DNA of 64,000 bases from UBA6016 sp041915365 (GCA_041915365.1 JAYSBP010000004.1:62001-126000); one strand, 5' to 3'; positions 1 to 9,594 are shown, counted from the stretch's first letter. Numbers and translations: made by a program. Notes: generated from the sequence alone by a model not told the origin.

Positions 1-430
1 TTTTGATATAGGCATGGTAATTTGAGTTTATTACCACTCTCTCCTCTTCATCAATAAGAAAAGTTCCCTCGGTAAACTCGCTTTTTTTGCCATCTATCAG
101 CTCATCTATCTTTGCATAGTCAGCTACACCTGTGAAAATATCAACCTCACTAAGCTCTTTTTGGAGTTCATCTTTGTATCTCTCCGATAGACACCCAGCC
201 ATTACAAGCTTTGAGCCATCTTTTCGTCCGCCATGAAGCGAAAGCACGGTATTTATACTCTCCTGCTTTGCCGCATCTATAAAACCACATGTGTTGACTA
301 TAATTGCATCCGCCTCGCCAGAGTCGTTAGTCATCTCATAGTCTTTTAACCTGCCTAACATCACCTCGCTATCGACTTGGTTTTTTGAGCACCCTAGGCT
401 CACCATAAAAAGCTTCTTTTTTTTCATCAT
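1..430 (-). CDS. rimO: ribosomal protein uS12 methylthiotransferase RimO, N-terminal part (cut by window edge)
   Basis: Only the first ~143 codons lie in the window; the gene runs off the left edge. The reading frame begins MMKKKKLFMVSLGCSKNQVD, the typical start of RimO, with the conserved cysteines of the N-terminal UPF0004 domain visible in SLGCSKN, NTCGFID and AGCL. In this family these three Cys hold an auxiliary 4Fe-4S cluster. The radical-SAM CxxxCxxC motif would lie beyond the edge. RimO methylthiolates an aspartate of ribosomal protein uS12 (established for the family). The start codon overlaps the panC stop (TAATG), so the two are translationally coupled. RimO rather than MiaB is preferred from the VSLGCSKNxVDSE signature. 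Confidence 0.9.
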   Translation of the reverse strand, partial: MMKKKKLFMVSLGCSKNQVDSEVMLGRLKDYEMTNDSGEADAIIVNTCGFIDAAKQESINTVLSLHGGRKDGSKLVMAGCLSERYKDELQKELSEVDIFTGVADYAKIDELIDGKKSEFTEGTFLIDEEERVVINSNYHAYIK

Positions 431-1251
431 TAAATCCAAATATTATCTATCAGTCTCGTCGTGCCGACCTTTGCTGCTACGAGCATAATCGAGTTTTTTA
501 GCTCCAGTTTTTCAATCTTTTTGAGTTCTCTATCACAAAACGCTATGTATTCAACGTCAAGCCCTCTTAGCTCTTCCATCATTTTTGCCTCGATTTTGTC
601 CGTACTTAGTTCGCCTGCGCCTATCGCAGCACCTGCCGCAAAAAGAGACTTTGAAATTGCAAGAGACGCTTTTTTTTGCTCGTCATCTAGATATACGTTG
701 CGGCTGCTCATAGCAAGCCCCTCTTTTTCTCTCACTATCGGGCAGCCGATTATCTCCACATCCATAAAATATCTATCGACCATCTGTTTTATCAAAATAA
801 GCTGCTGGGCGTCTTTTTGTCCAAAATATGCTTTGCTTGCCCCTGAGATATTGAGAAGCTTCATTACGACTGTTAGCACACCGTCAAAATGCCCTGGACG
901 GACAAAGCCTTCAAGAACATATCCCGCCTTTGCGGGAGCCTTTATACTTGGCTCATCTTCTTCATACATCTCGCTCTCGGTCGGCAAAAATAGTGCATCA
1001 ACCCCTGCAAGTTCGCAGAGTTTTATATCCGCCTCAATTCTCCTTGGATACTTAGACAAATCCTCACCCGCCAAAAACTGAGCCGGATTAACAAAAATAG
1101 ATACGATACAAAAATCATTTTCGCTTTTTGCTTTTCTCACAAGCGATAGATGTCCGTCGTGCAAAGCCCCCATTGTAGGGACAAAACCTATATTACCATG
1201 CAGATTTTTCGTGTAGTTTTTAAATTCTTTTGCACTCTCAAAAATTTTCAA
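430..1251 (-). CDS. panC: pantothenate synthetase
   Basis: Condenses pantoate with beta-alanine using ATP, the last step of pantothenate (CoA precursor) synthesis, in the cytoplasm. The nucleotidyltransferase signature PTMGALHDGHLSLV (HxGH-type) is near the N terminus, followed by FVNPAQF, YFGQKDAQQ and the late SSRN motif, all typical of PanC. I place the start at the TTG preceded by an AGG seven bases upstream, giving LKIFESAKEF; a TTG nine codons further out (to 1278) is possible but has no clear ribosome-binding site. Length (~273 aa) is normal. It is divergent from prfB and overlaps rimO by one base. Confidence 0.93.
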   Translation of the reverse strand: MKIFESAKEFKNYTKNLHGNIGFVPTMGALHDGHLSLVRKAKSENDFCIVSIFVNPAQFLAGEDLSKYPRRIEADIKLCELAGVDALFLPTESEMYEEDEPSIKAPAKAGYVLEGFVRPGHFDGVLTVVMKLLNISGASKAYFGQKDAQQLILIKQMVDRYFMDVEIIGCPIVREKEGLAMSSRNVYLDDEQKKASLAISKSLFAAGAAIGAGELSTDKIEAKMMEELRGLDVEYIAFCDRELKKIEKLELKNSIMLVAAKVGTTRLIDNIWI

Positions 1252-1321
1252 TTTAAAGCCTTGTTTTCCTATAATCAACGGTTAATCTGAATAAAAATTA
1301 TACAATAATAAAGAGGAAATC

Positions 1322-2416
1322 TTGGACGCATACGAATACTCAGAACTCATTAAAACACTAGAATCAAAACTATCAAACATAGTAGCTCTAATAAAACCGG
1401 ACGATGTAGCCCAAAAATTAAAAGAGATAGAAGCAGTAGAGCAAGAAGAGTCATTTTGGCTCGATGCCGCAAAAGCGTCAGAAGTTCAAAAACAAAAATC
1501 AAAACTAAGCTCGCTTTTTACCAAATTTCAGGATGTAAGGAGCTCCCTGACTGACTCAAAAGAGCTTTTTGAGATAGCAAATTCAGAAAATGATAATGAT
1601 ACGGTCGAGATGCTCTTTGCGGAAGCACCTGAGCTTGAGCGCAAAATCAAAAAAATGGAAATAGAAGTAATGCTAAGCGGCGAAAATGACGGTCGCAACG
1701 CAATCGTATCTATCCATCCGGGTGCCGGTGGAACTGAGTCAAATGACTGGGCCTCTATGCTATACCGTATGTATATTAGATGGGCTGAGAGGAAGGGTTT
1801 CAAAGCTGAAATTATGGACTATCAAGAGGGTGAAGAGGCTGGAATCAAGGACGCCACCGTATTAATCAGCGGAGAAAACGCATACGGCTATCTAAAAGCA
1901 GAAAACGGAATACATAGGCTTGTTCGTATATCGCCATACGATTCAAATGCTAGACGACATACGTCTTTTAGTTCGGTATTGGTATCTCCAGAAATTGACG
2001 ACGATATAGAAATAGATATAGATGAAAAAGATATTAGAATAGACTACTACAGAGCCTCTGGAGCAGGCGGTCAGCACGTAAACAAGACGGACTCCGCCGT
2101 CAGAATAACTCATATCCCGACAAATATAGTCGTCCAATGCCAAAACGACAGAAGTCAACACAAAAATAAAGACAAAGCGTTCAAGATGCTAAAATCAAGA
2201 TTATATGAGCTTGAACTAGAAAAAAGAGAGGCAGAACTTGCCGGCGTCGAAAAAAGCAACATAGGCTGGGGGAGTCAAATACGAAGCTATGTCTTGGCTC
2301 CATATCAACAGGTCAAGGATACAAGAAGCGAACAGGCGTACTCAAATGTTTTTGAGATACTTGACGGCGATTTAGATGATGTAATTGAGGATGTTTTGGT
2401 GGCGCTTAGGAAATAA
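1322..2416 (+). CDS. prfB: peptide chain release factor 2
   Basis: Class I release factor that recognises UGA/UAA stop codons and triggers peptidyl-tRNA hydrolysis. The catalytic GGQ is at residues 249-251 (GAGGQHVNKTDSAV). The gene is one uninterrupted 364-codon frame with a TTG start after an AGAGGA site, so there is no programmed +1 frameshift near codon 25 as in many bacteria. The stop-codon recognition tripeptide, SPF in well-studied RF2 proteins, reads SPY here (residues 204-206, RISPYDSNARRH). Class is assigned as RF2 rather than RF1 because RF1 carries PxT (PAT/PVT) at this place. Transcribed divergently from panC across a 70-base gap from the chosen panC start. Confidence 0.93.
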   Translation: MDAYEYSELIKTLESKLSNIVALIKPDDVAQKLKEIEAVEQEESFWLDAAKASEVQKQKSKLSSLFTKFQDVRSSLTDSKELFEIANSENDNDTVEMLFAEAPELERKIKKMEIEVMLSGENDGRNAIVSIHPGAGGTESNDWASMLYRMYIRWAERKGFKAEIMDYQEGEEAGIKDATVLISGENAYGYLKAENGIHRLVRISPYDSNARRHTSFSSVLVSPEIDDDIEIDIDEKDIRIDYYRASGAGGQHVNKTDSAVRITHIPTNIVVQCQNDRSQHKNKDKAFKMLKSRLYELELEKREAELAGVEKSNIGWGSQIRSYVLAPYQQVKDTRSEQAYSNVFEILDGDLDDVIEDVLVALRK

Positions 2417-2524
2417 ATTTTATAAAAATTATTTTTTTTGAAACAAATATGTCACAAATATCACAAATACAAGCTAAAATAAGAGAAATAAGTTTGAAAT
2501 AAAGTTTTGATAAGGGATTTTGGT

Positions 2525-4111
2525 ATGCTAAAAACTATTCACTCAAAGATTATCGGCGCAATGATTGTCGGCCTTATAATGGGCGGCATAGGGATAATCA
2601 TATTTATGAGCGTAAACTCTCAAGACCTTGCCAATAAAACATCTCAAAAGTCACTCCATATGCTAAGCGAGTCAATTTTTCAGACCCTTAGAGTGAGTAT
2701 GTCCATGGGTGACCCAAAGGTAGTGGAAGAGACGCTAGCTAGGGCAAAAAAAATACCCGGCATAGACTCCCTTGGCGTAACAAAATCAAAACAGGTAATC
2801 GAGGCATTCGGCCTTCAGCCTGAAACCATAAAAGATCCTGATATTCTAAAAACATTTGAGACAAAAGAGACAAAGCTTATAGAACTGACTGACGGCAAGC
2901 ATCAAGTAAGACTAATAAAGCCACTTCTTGCCGAAAAAGACTGTCTAAACTGCCACGTAACATCGAAAGAGGGTGATGCACTTGGCGTAATGGAGCTCAA
3001 AATATCGCTTGAAGAATCAGACAAAGATATAGCAAAGGCAAGCTATGTGATAGCAGCCACTATGGTTGTGGCATCTATATTTGCACTTATAGGCGTACTG
3101 TTTTTCTTCAAGGGGACGCTATTTAGCCCTCTTCAAACGCTAAGCGATACCACAAAAGACCTCGCAGAGGGAGAGGGAGACCTAACAAAAAGGCTCAAAG
3201 CAAAAAATGACGATGAAATAGGTGGTGTAACTGCTTATATCAACAAATTTATCGAAAAAATACAGACAACCGTAATCGGTGTCGGCAAGACAGCGTCAGA
3301 GACAAAAACCATAAGTGAAAAAACACTTGCGAACGCAAACGAAATATCAAAATCGGCACACTTGCAAACAAAAATGGTTCAAGAATCAAAAGACCTCGTA
3401 ACGAAAGTGGAAAAAGAGATTGACTTGTCAGAGCAACTTGCAATACAAACAACGGAAGATACGAAAGAAAACCTTGACGTGCTAACGCAAATGAGTTCGT
3501 CTTTGAATAAGGTTGTTGACGCTATTTATTTGGCTAGCGAAGAAGAGGTGGGCATGAGCACAAGAATCAACTCCCTAGCTAATGAAACGCTAAAAATAAA
3601 AGATGTTCTTGAGATGATAAAAGATATAGCCGACCAAACAAACCTTCTTGCCCTAAATGCAGCTATAGAAGCGGCAAGAGCTGGGGAACACGGTAGAGGA
3701 TTTGCGGTTGTTGCGGATGAAGTGCGAAAACTAGCAGAGAGAACGCAAAAAAGCTTAACGGAAATTGATGCAACAATCAGCGTAGTCGTACAAAGCGTCG
3801 GCGATGTCAGCGAAAATATGAACAAAAATGCTGAAAATATAAAAAATCTATCGAGCGATGCACTTGGGGTTAAAGATATAGCAGATGAGACTCAGCAGAA
3901 AATACTAACAACGATAGAAACAAGTAAAAAAGCTTCTCAAGCAGCAGTAGAGATAAGTTATATGACAAAAACGCTCATCACGAAGATGAACGATACGATG
4001 ACGGTAACTATCCAAAATCAAAATATCTCAGACGAGCTAATAGAGATAGCAAAAGAGCTCTCAAGAGCCTCTGACGACCTAGACAGACAGATGAAAGGCT
4101 TTAAGGTCTAA
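2525..4111 (+). CDS. methyl-accepting chemotaxis protein with a periplasmic heme-c-motif sensor domain
   Basis: Transmembrane chemoreceptor. Residues ~8-28 form the first membrane helix. The periplasmic region (~30-175) ends with CLNCH at 140-144, a canonical CxxCH heme c attachment motif, in a DUF3365/Tll0287-like setting. A second membrane helix spans ~178-200. A HAMP segment follows (DTTKDLAEGEGDLTKRL), then the cytoplasmic signalling hairpin with LALNAAIEAARAGEHGRGF and VADEVRKLAERT. I use the ATG seven bases after AAGGGA rather than an upstream TTG. Heme-c chemoreceptors are known in Geobacter and in Desulfovibrio (DcrA), where they respond to redox state or ligands. A redox or gas-sensing role here is inference. 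No che genes are adjacent. Confidence 0.9.
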   Translation: MLKTIHSKIIGAMIVGLIMGGIGIIIFMSVNSQDLANKTSQKSLHMLSESIFQTLRVSMSMGDPKVVEETLARAKKIPGIDSLGVTKSKQVIEAFGLQPETIKDPDILKTFETKETKLIELTDGKHQVRLIKPLLAEKDCLNCHVTSKEGDALGVMELKISLEESDKDIAKASYVIAATMVVASIFALIGVLFFFKGTLFSPLQTLSDTTKDLAEGEGDLTKRLKAKNDDEIGGVTAYINKFIEKIQTTVIGVGKTASETKTISEKTLANANEISKSAHLQTKMVQESKDLVTKVEKEIDLSEQLAIQTTEDTKENLDVLTQMSSSLNKVVDAIYLASEEEVGMSTRINSLANETLKIKDVLEMIKDIADQTNLLALNAAIEAARAGEHGRGFAVVADEVRKLAERTQKSLTEIDATISVVVQSVGDVSENMNKNAENIKNLSSDALGVKDIADETQQKILTTIETSKKASQAAVEISYMTKTLITKMNDTMTVTIQNQNISDELIEIAKELSRASDDLDRQMKGFKV

Positions 4112-4116
4112 GCTTT

Positions 4117-5373
4117 TTAGGCCAGTAACGACAAAAGCACCGCAAGTAGTATCGGCGGAGTAACCAAAAGTCCAAACTTTGAGTACTCCGCAAAGCTTAT
4201 CTTTACTCCCTTTTTATCAAGTACGTGAAGCCATAAAAGCGTAGCCAAAGAGCCAAATGGTGTCATTTTGGGGCCCAAATTGCACCCTATAATATTTGCA
4301 TACACTAGTAGCTCGTTTGCATGCGGCTTTAAGGCTATATCCATCACCATAACTGTCGGCATATTATTCATCACAGCGCTAAGAATTGCTGCCAAAAATC
4401 CGACTCCAATCACGCAAACAGGCTCTCCTAGCTTTGCGAGCCAGCCCACCGCAAGCGATATTTCATTTGTGAGCCCAGAGTTTTTGAGCCCATAAACGAC
4501 GATATAAAGCCCGATACTAAACCAAACAACCTGCCAAGGCGCACTTTTGATAGTCAAATAAAACTTTGCCGCCTTGCGCCCAGAGGCGATGAGTAAAAAT
4601 ATCATTGCCCCGCCAAGCGCAAAAATAGAAATAGGCAAATGCAAGACATCTCCCAAAAAATAGCCGCACAGAAGTAGCGCCAAAAATACCCAGCTAAAAT
4701 AAAAAAGCGGTTTGTCTTTTAGAACAGAGTCTGGCTCTTTTAGGAGTGTTATATCAACCGTCTTCGGAATATCACGCCTTAGCACAATCCAAAGTACAAA
4801 AATTGAAATAGATACGCTTACAAAGAAAGGCATGGCCATATTCAACATATAGTCCGCAAATCCTATCCCAAAGTATCCGGCCGTAACTATATTTGTAAGA
4901 TTGGAAAAAACAAAAGGCAGCGAAGCGCTATCCGATATGAAGCCACCTGCTAATAAAAAAGACACTATCGTCTTCGCATTTAGCTGTAATAGTCTCATTT
5001 TTGAGAGAAGTATCGGCGTAAGAATCAACGCTGCACCGTCATTAGCAAAAAGGGCGCTAACAAAAGCTCCAAGAAACAGCGAATACACAAACATCTTGTG
5101 TCCATCGCCGTTTGAAAACTTTGCCATTTTAATAGCGCACCACTCAAAAAAACCTATCTCATCCAAAACCATAGAGAGTATGATAATGCCGATAAAGCTA
5201 AGCGTGGCGTCCCAAACTATTGAGCCAACCTCCAGCATATCCTTGAAGTTCACAACGCCAAATCCGTATGCAAGTGCAGCCCCTATCACAGCCGATGTCC
5301 CTATTTTTAGCCCTTTGGGCTGAAATATCACAAGCGACATAGTGAACAAAAATATTGATATAGAAACTATCAC
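4117..5373 (-). CDS. ArsB/NhaD-type ion transporter (putative arsenite efflux)
   Basis: An integral membrane protein of 418 aa with about eleven hydrophobic segments and the ion-transporter superfamily motif FANDGAALILTPI around residue 110. A second conserved pair, NNMPTVMVMDIAL, lies in the C-terminal half, as in ArsB. ArsB exports arsenite or antimonite using the proton gradient. No arsR, arsC or arsA lies nearby, so the substrate is not confirmed by context and a dicarboxylate or Na+/H+ role within the same superfamily remains possible. The GTG start follows AGGAAAACTGTC. The stop codon faces the chemoreceptor stop at only five bases. Confidence 0.75.
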   Translation of the reverse strand: MIVSISIFLFTMSLVIFQPKGLKIGTSAVIGAALAYGFGVVNFKDMLEVGSIVWDATLSFIGIIILSMVLDEIGFFEWCAIKMAKFSNGDGHKMFVYSLFLGAFVSALFANDGAALILTPILLSKMRLLQLNAKTIVSFLLAGGFISDSASLPFVFSNLTNIVTAGYFGIGFADYMLNMAMPFFVSVSISIFVLWIVLRRDIPKTVDITLLKEPDSVLKDKPLFYFSWVFLALLLCGYFLGDVLHLPISIFALGGAMIFLLIASGRKAAKFYLTIKSAPWQVVWFSIGLYIVVYGLKNSGLTNEISLAVGWLAKLGEPVCVIGVGFLAAILSAVMNNMPTVMVMDIALKPHANELLVYANIIGCNLGPKMTPFGSLATLLWLHVLDKKGVKISFAEYSKFGLLVTPPILLAVLLSLLA

Positions 5374-5441
5374 GACAGTTTTCCTAGGGTGTTTTTTACT
5401 TTAATGATATTGGATTTTGAAGTTTTTTTGGTGACTGAGGG

Positions 5442-6089
5442 CTAGTTTATCTTGCTTACCCCTCTTTGAATAGGAACAAATAGGCACTCTTCTATCTCTT
5501 CTTTTACTATCATATAGCGATTTTTTTTGTATTTTGTGATAATTTGTTTATTTCCCCTGACTATTGGGGATACCAAAATGCCGTCATTTTCGCTTAGTTG
5601 GTCAAAAATATTTGCAGGTATCTCATCTATCGATGCCGATAACAATATCCTGTCAAATTTTGCAAATTCTGCCCAGCCGTGCATACCGTCGTCAAGCTTT
5701 GTGTTTATATTCACAAGGCCGAGATTTTTGAATGTCTGCCTAGCTTCAACGAGAAGCCCCTCTATCCGCTCAACCGTAAAAACACGACGAAAAAGCTTTG
5801 AAAGTATCGCCGCTTGATATCCGCTACCGCATCCTATTTCAAGTATGCTATCGGCACCTTTTGGCTCCAAAGCTTTGGTCATTTTGGCAACAGTAAGAGG
5901 AGAGCTAATCCATTGTTCAGACTGTAAAGGAAGAGCATTTAGTGAGTTGGCGGCATTTTTGAATCCTCTCGGGACAAAAACAGAGCGGTCCGTCTCAAAA
6001 AAAGCATTCAATATGGAGTCATCGAGATTTTCACGCTTTAAAAGTTCCTCTAAAAGCTTTTTTTGGCGCAAAGAGAGCAAGTTTGACAT
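5442..6089 (-). CDS. pcm: protein-L-isoaspartate O-methyltransferase
   Basis: Repairs isoaspartyl damage in proteins by SAM-dependent methylation. The Rossmann motif I LEIGCGSGYQAAIL and post-I FTVERIEGL are diagnostic of PCMT, as is the N-terminal FVPRGFKN segment. Length 215 aa is normal. The ATG overlaps the nrdB stop (TAATG), so it is the last gene of the purB-nrdA-nrdB-pcm minus-strand group. Confidence 0.92.
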   Translation of the reverse strand: MSNLLSLRQKKLLEELLKRENLDDSILNAFFETDRSVFVPRGFKNAANSLNALPLQSEQWISSPLTVAKMTKALEPKGADSILEIGCGSGYQAAILSKLFRRVFTVERIEGLLVEARQTFKNLGLVNINTKLDDGMHGWAEFAKFDRILLSASIDEIPANIFDQLSENDGILVSPIVRGNKQIITKYKKNRYMIVKEEIEECLFVPIQRGVSKIN

Positions 6090-7120
6090 TAGAAATCGTC
6101 AAAAGAGAGCGTACCTTTTGAGTAGTTACTCACGGTTGCTTCAAAAAAGTTCGCTTTTTGATCGTTAAAGCTGGAAAATTTATCAACCCATTTTATAGGA
6201 TGTTCCACATTGTACATTGGCTTCATTTTCACAGCCCTTAGTCTGTTATCCGCTAGATGTTTGATATATTGGTCTATTATCTCGTCATTGAAGCCCAGTA
6301 TTTGCCCATTTGTGACATATTTACCCCATCCAGCCTCTATCTTGACGGCATCATTAAACATGTGCCTAACTTCCTCTTCAAGCTCTTTCGTAAATAAATC
6401 CGGTCGCTCATTCCTTGTCGTATTAATAAGATTTTGAAACACAAGAAGATGGCTTATCTCATCTCTTTGGATAAACCTTATCATTTGCGCACTGCCCATC
6501 ATTTTGCCGCTTCTAGCAAGTATATACATACAAGTAAACCCACTATAAAAATAAAGCCCTTCTAGAATCTGATTGGCAAACATAGCAAGTACTTTTTGAG
6601 TATCTGTTGGATTTTCCTCTAGCTTTTTGTATACCTCATAAATATATGCGTTTTTATGAGCAAGCTCACTATCGCTTCTCCATTTGTCATATATTTCACT
6701 AGTATTTTCAGAAATAGATTCCACCATAACAGCATAAGAGCTAGAGTGCAGAGCCTCCTCAAACGCTTGGCGCACAAGCAAAACATTCACTTCGGGGGCC
6801 GTAATAAATGGGTTTATATTATCCGCTAGATTATTGGTTTGGATTGAATCCATGAATATAAGTTGGCTCAACACCAAGTCATACATTCTTTTTTCGTGTT
6901 CTGATAAGTTTTTATAGTCTTTGGCGTCTTGGGTCATGTCGACCTCTTTAGGGAACCATGTATTTGCCAGCATCAAATCCCAAAGTCTGATAGCCCATTG
7001 GTATTTAACCTTGGTAAGCTCTATAAGTCCCGTAGGGCTTCCGCCTATGGTTCTTCTTTGCTGTACCGACTCTAGTGAGTTTGGGTTATAAATTATTTTT
7101 TTGCCGGTATTTAGTTCCAT
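6089..7120 (-). CDS. nrdB: class Ia ribonucleotide reductase, beta subunit
   Basis: Small radical-carrying subunit of aerobic ribonucleotide reductase (343 aa). Di-iron ligands are recognisable in the helices with LSEHEKRMYD, EVNVLLVRQAFEEALHSSSYAVMVESI and RFIQRDEISHLLVFQNL. The C terminus, YSKGTLSFDDF, is the acidic/aromatic tail that docks to NrdA. It lies 86 bases after nrdA, a gap that holds a strong hairpin, and is coupled to pcm downstream. It supplies dNTPs with NrdA. Confidence 0.95.
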   Translation of the reverse strand: MELNTGKKIIYNPNSLESVQQRRTIGGSPTGLIELTKVKYQWAIRLWDLMLANTWFPKEVDMTQDAKDYKNLSEHEKRMYDLVLSQLIFMDSIQTNNLADNINPFITAPEVNVLLVRQAFEEALHSSSYAVMVESISENTSEIYDKWRSDSELAHKNAYIYEVYKKLEENPTDTQKVLAMFANQILEGLYFYSGFTCMYILARSGKMMGSAQMIRFIQRDEISHLLVFQNLINTTRNERPDLFTKELEEEVRHMFNDAVKIEAGWGKYVTNGQILGFNDEIIDQYIKHLADNRLRAVKMKPMYNVEHPIKWVDKFSSFNDQKANFFEATVSNYSKGTLSFDDF

Positions 7121-7144
7121 TTTACCTCATCCGAAAACTTTTTG

Positions 7145-7186
7145 TGGGGGATAGATTTTACCTATTTTAGTTTTAGTCTACCCCCA
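7145..7186 (-). other. intercistronic hairpin between nrdA and nrdB
   Basis: Arms TGGGGG-A-TAGA and TCTA-CCCCCA pair over ten base pairs with one bulged A and a ~22-base AT-rich loop. No U-run follows on the minus strand (ACAAAAAG), so it is not an obvious terminator. It could set the NrdA:NrdB ratio by attenuation or by mRNA end protection (inference). Confidence 0.5.
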
Positions 7187-7206
7187 ATGCGCAAAAAAGC
7201 TAAAAC

Positions 7207-9594
7207 CTACTGGCAACCTTCGCATTCTATACTTCTATCCATAGTATCTTCGTCTATATTGTTGTCTGGGCTTTGGCTTCTTAAATAATATGTCGACTTT
7301 AAACCTAGCTTCCAAGCCAGCATATAAATATCGTTTAGCACTTTACCGCTTGCGTTTTCAAGCTTCATAAAGATATTTAGGCTTTGTCCTTGGTCTATCC
7401 ACTTTTGTCTCACGGCGGCAGCTTTAACAAGCAAAGATTGATCTATTTCGTACGCCGATTTGTAGTACTCATAAGTATCAAGCGTAAGATTTGGTACGAC
7501 GACTGGAATAAGTCCCGACAAATTCTCTTCAAACCATTTTCGTTTATATATCGGCTCTATAGTCTGTGTAGTACCGACAAGGATAGAGATAGACGATGTA
7601 GGGGCGATAGCCATCAAATATCCGTTTCTCATGCCGTCTTTTTTTACCTTCTCCCTCAAAGCATCCCAGTCATATGCCTCGTCAAACAGCCCTCTTCCAG
7701 ATAGTTTTTTTGCCTCTTCGCTTGCATGGTCTATCGGCAGTATCCCTTTTGCCCAATTTGAACCTGCGAATTGTGGATATGCGCCCTTCTCAACAGCCAA
7801 ATCAGAGCTTGTCTTGATTGCGTTGTATGAGATTAGTTCAAATATCTCGTCGATAAAAGCAAAGTGTCTTTCGCTGCCCCATTCTATCGCCTTTGTAGCC
7901 AGCATTTCAGCCTCACCCATTGCGCCAAGTCCTACGGCTCTTGTTTGAAGGTTTGTATTTTTGACTTTCTCAACCGGATAAAAGTTTAACTCTATTACGT
8001 TATCGAGCATTCTAACGGCGATAGGCGTTACCCTTTCTATATCCTCTCTCGAATTTATCTTTGAGAGATTAATACTTGCAAGGTTGCACACAGCAGTTTG
8101 CCCACCATCCGATACTTTTTCTACGATATATACTTTTTTACCGCCGATAGAGTCTATAGAGCTTATTTTGTTTGCTTTTTTGACTATGCCGCTGTCTATT
8201 TTTATCTCTACTTGCTCGTCAAGCACCTCTTCCGTGCCGTCTTCAAATTTGATTTTGACTTTGTAGTGATTTGGTGTCGTATTTTGGAATATCTCCGTAC
8301 AAAGGTTGCTGCTTCTAATAACACCTTTGTGAAAATTTGGATTTGCCTTGTTTGACGTATCTTTGAAGCATAAAAACGGGCTTCCTGTCTCAAAATACGA
8401 AAGAAGTATTTTTTTCCACAAATCTTTTGCATTTACCGTTTCTCTTTTGATGTTTTTATCCGCCTCATAAGCTTCATATTTTGCATCAAAATCATCGCCC
8501 CAAGCATTTGTGAGCTCTGGAACAGAGTATGGGTCAAAAAGACTCCATTGCTCATTATTTTCAACTCTTTTCATAAACAAATCATTCATCCAAAGAGCGG
8601 GGAATATATCGTGTGCTCTTCTTCTCTCCTCGCCTGAGTTTTTTCGTAGATCAAGGAAGTCTTCGATGTCTTTGTGCCAAGTCTCAATATATACTGCAAT
8701 AGCGCCTTTTCTCGTGCCCAGCTGATCGACCGCAACGGCTATATCGTTCGTTATTTTCAGGAAAGGCACTATTCCGCCTGCAGCATTTTTGTGTCCGTCG
8801 ATAAATGAATTTGCAGCTCGCACCTTCGCATAATCCCAACCAATACCACCGCCGTATTTACTAAGTAGTGCCATCTCTTTATACGAATCAAAAATACCCT
8901 CGATATTATCTGGTGTGCTTCCGACATAACAAGAACTTAGCTGATGTCTTGGCGTTCTTGCATTTGACAGAGTAGGAGTAGCGGCCATTACTTCAAATTT
9001 TGATAGAACGTCATAAAACTCTTTTGCCCATCTCATTCTGTCTTTTTCATTTTGAGCAAGAAACATCGCAATAGCCATAAACATCTGCTGCGGAAGCTCT
9101 ATCGGATCTCCGTTTCTATCTTTTAGAAGGTATCTGTCATATAGCGTTTTGATGCCAAGATAATTAAACTGCAAGTCACGTTCTGGCCTGATGTAGGCGT
9201 TTAGTTCTTTTAGGTCGTACAGCTCTTTTAGCCCAGGGACTATCCTCCCCTCTCTCTCACCAACTTCAAAGTAGCTTCCGAGGTCGCAATAAGACTGTAT
9301 CTTGCAAGAATCTATCGTAAGTCCCACCCTGTGATACAAATCATAAAGAAAAAGTCTAGCCGCAACAAACGACCAATCCGGAGCGTCAATATCTATCTTA
9401 TCAACTGCTGTTTGGATAAGAGTTTGTTGGATTTCTGCCGTGCTCATACCATTGCGAAATTGTATTTTAGCATCTACCTCAAGCTCTGATTGAGATACGT
9501 TGCGAAGGCCATCTACTGCGTCTTTTGTATACTTTTGTATTTTTTTGATGTCAAGCTCTTCCGTTCTTCCATCTCTCTTTACGACTGTTAGCAT
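7207..9594 (-). CDS. nrdA: class Ia ribonucleotide reductase, alpha subunit
   Basis: Catalytic subunit, 795 aa. An N-terminal ATP-cone (VVKRDGRTEELDIKKIQKYT) suggests dATP activity control. Active-site segments are ATPTLSNARTPRHQLSSCYVG, with its redox Cys, and NLCTEIFQNT. The C-terminal tail ends CEGCQ, the CxxC pair that passes electrons from thioredoxin to the active site. ATG start; overlaps the purB stop by seven bases, so it is co-transcribed with purB and followed by nrdB after a hairpin-bearing gap. Confidence 0.96.
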   Translation of the reverse strand: MLTVVKRDGRTEELDIKKIQKYTKDAVDGLRNVSQSELEVDAKIQFRNGMSTAEIQQTLIQTAVDKIDIDAPDWSFVAARLFLYDLYHRVGLTIDSCKIQSYCDLGSYFEVGEREGRIVPGLKELYDLKELNAYIRPERDLQFNYLGIKTLYDRYLLKDRNGDPIELPQQMFMAIAMFLAQNEKDRMRWAKEFYDVLSKFEVMAATPTLSNARTPRHQLSSCYVGSTPDNIEGIFDSYKEMALLSKYGGGIGWDYAKVRAANSFIDGHKNAAGGIVPFLKITNDIAVAVDQLGTRKGAIAVYIETWHKDIEDFLDLRKNSGEERRRAHDIFPALWMNDLFMKRVENNEQWSLFDPYSVPELTNAWGDDFDAKYEAYEADKNIKRETVNAKDLWKKILLSYFETGSPFLCFKDTSNKANPNFHKGVIRSSNLCTEIFQNTTPNHYKVKIKFEDGTEEVLDEQVEIKIDSGIVKKANKISSIDSIGGKKVYIVEKVSDGGQTAVCNLASINLSKINSREDIERVTPIAVRMLDNVIELNFYPVEKVKNTNLQTRAVGLGAMGEAEMLATKAIEWGSERHFAFIDEIFELISYNAIKTSSDLAVEKGAYPQFAGSNWAKGILPIDHASEEAKKLSGRGLFDEAYDWDALREKVKKDGMRNGYLMAIAPTSSISILVGTTQTIEPIYKRKWFEENLSGLIPVVVPNLTLDTYEYYKSAYEIDQSLLVKAAAVRQKWIDQGQSLNIFMKLENASGKVLNDIYMLAWKLGLKSTYYLRSQSPDNNIDEDTMDRSIECEGCQ

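Noticed and set aside
1322..1420. Programmed +1 frameshift at the start of prfB
   Set aside because: The frame is open through the region where the CUU-UGA-C site would be; no in-frame stop exists.
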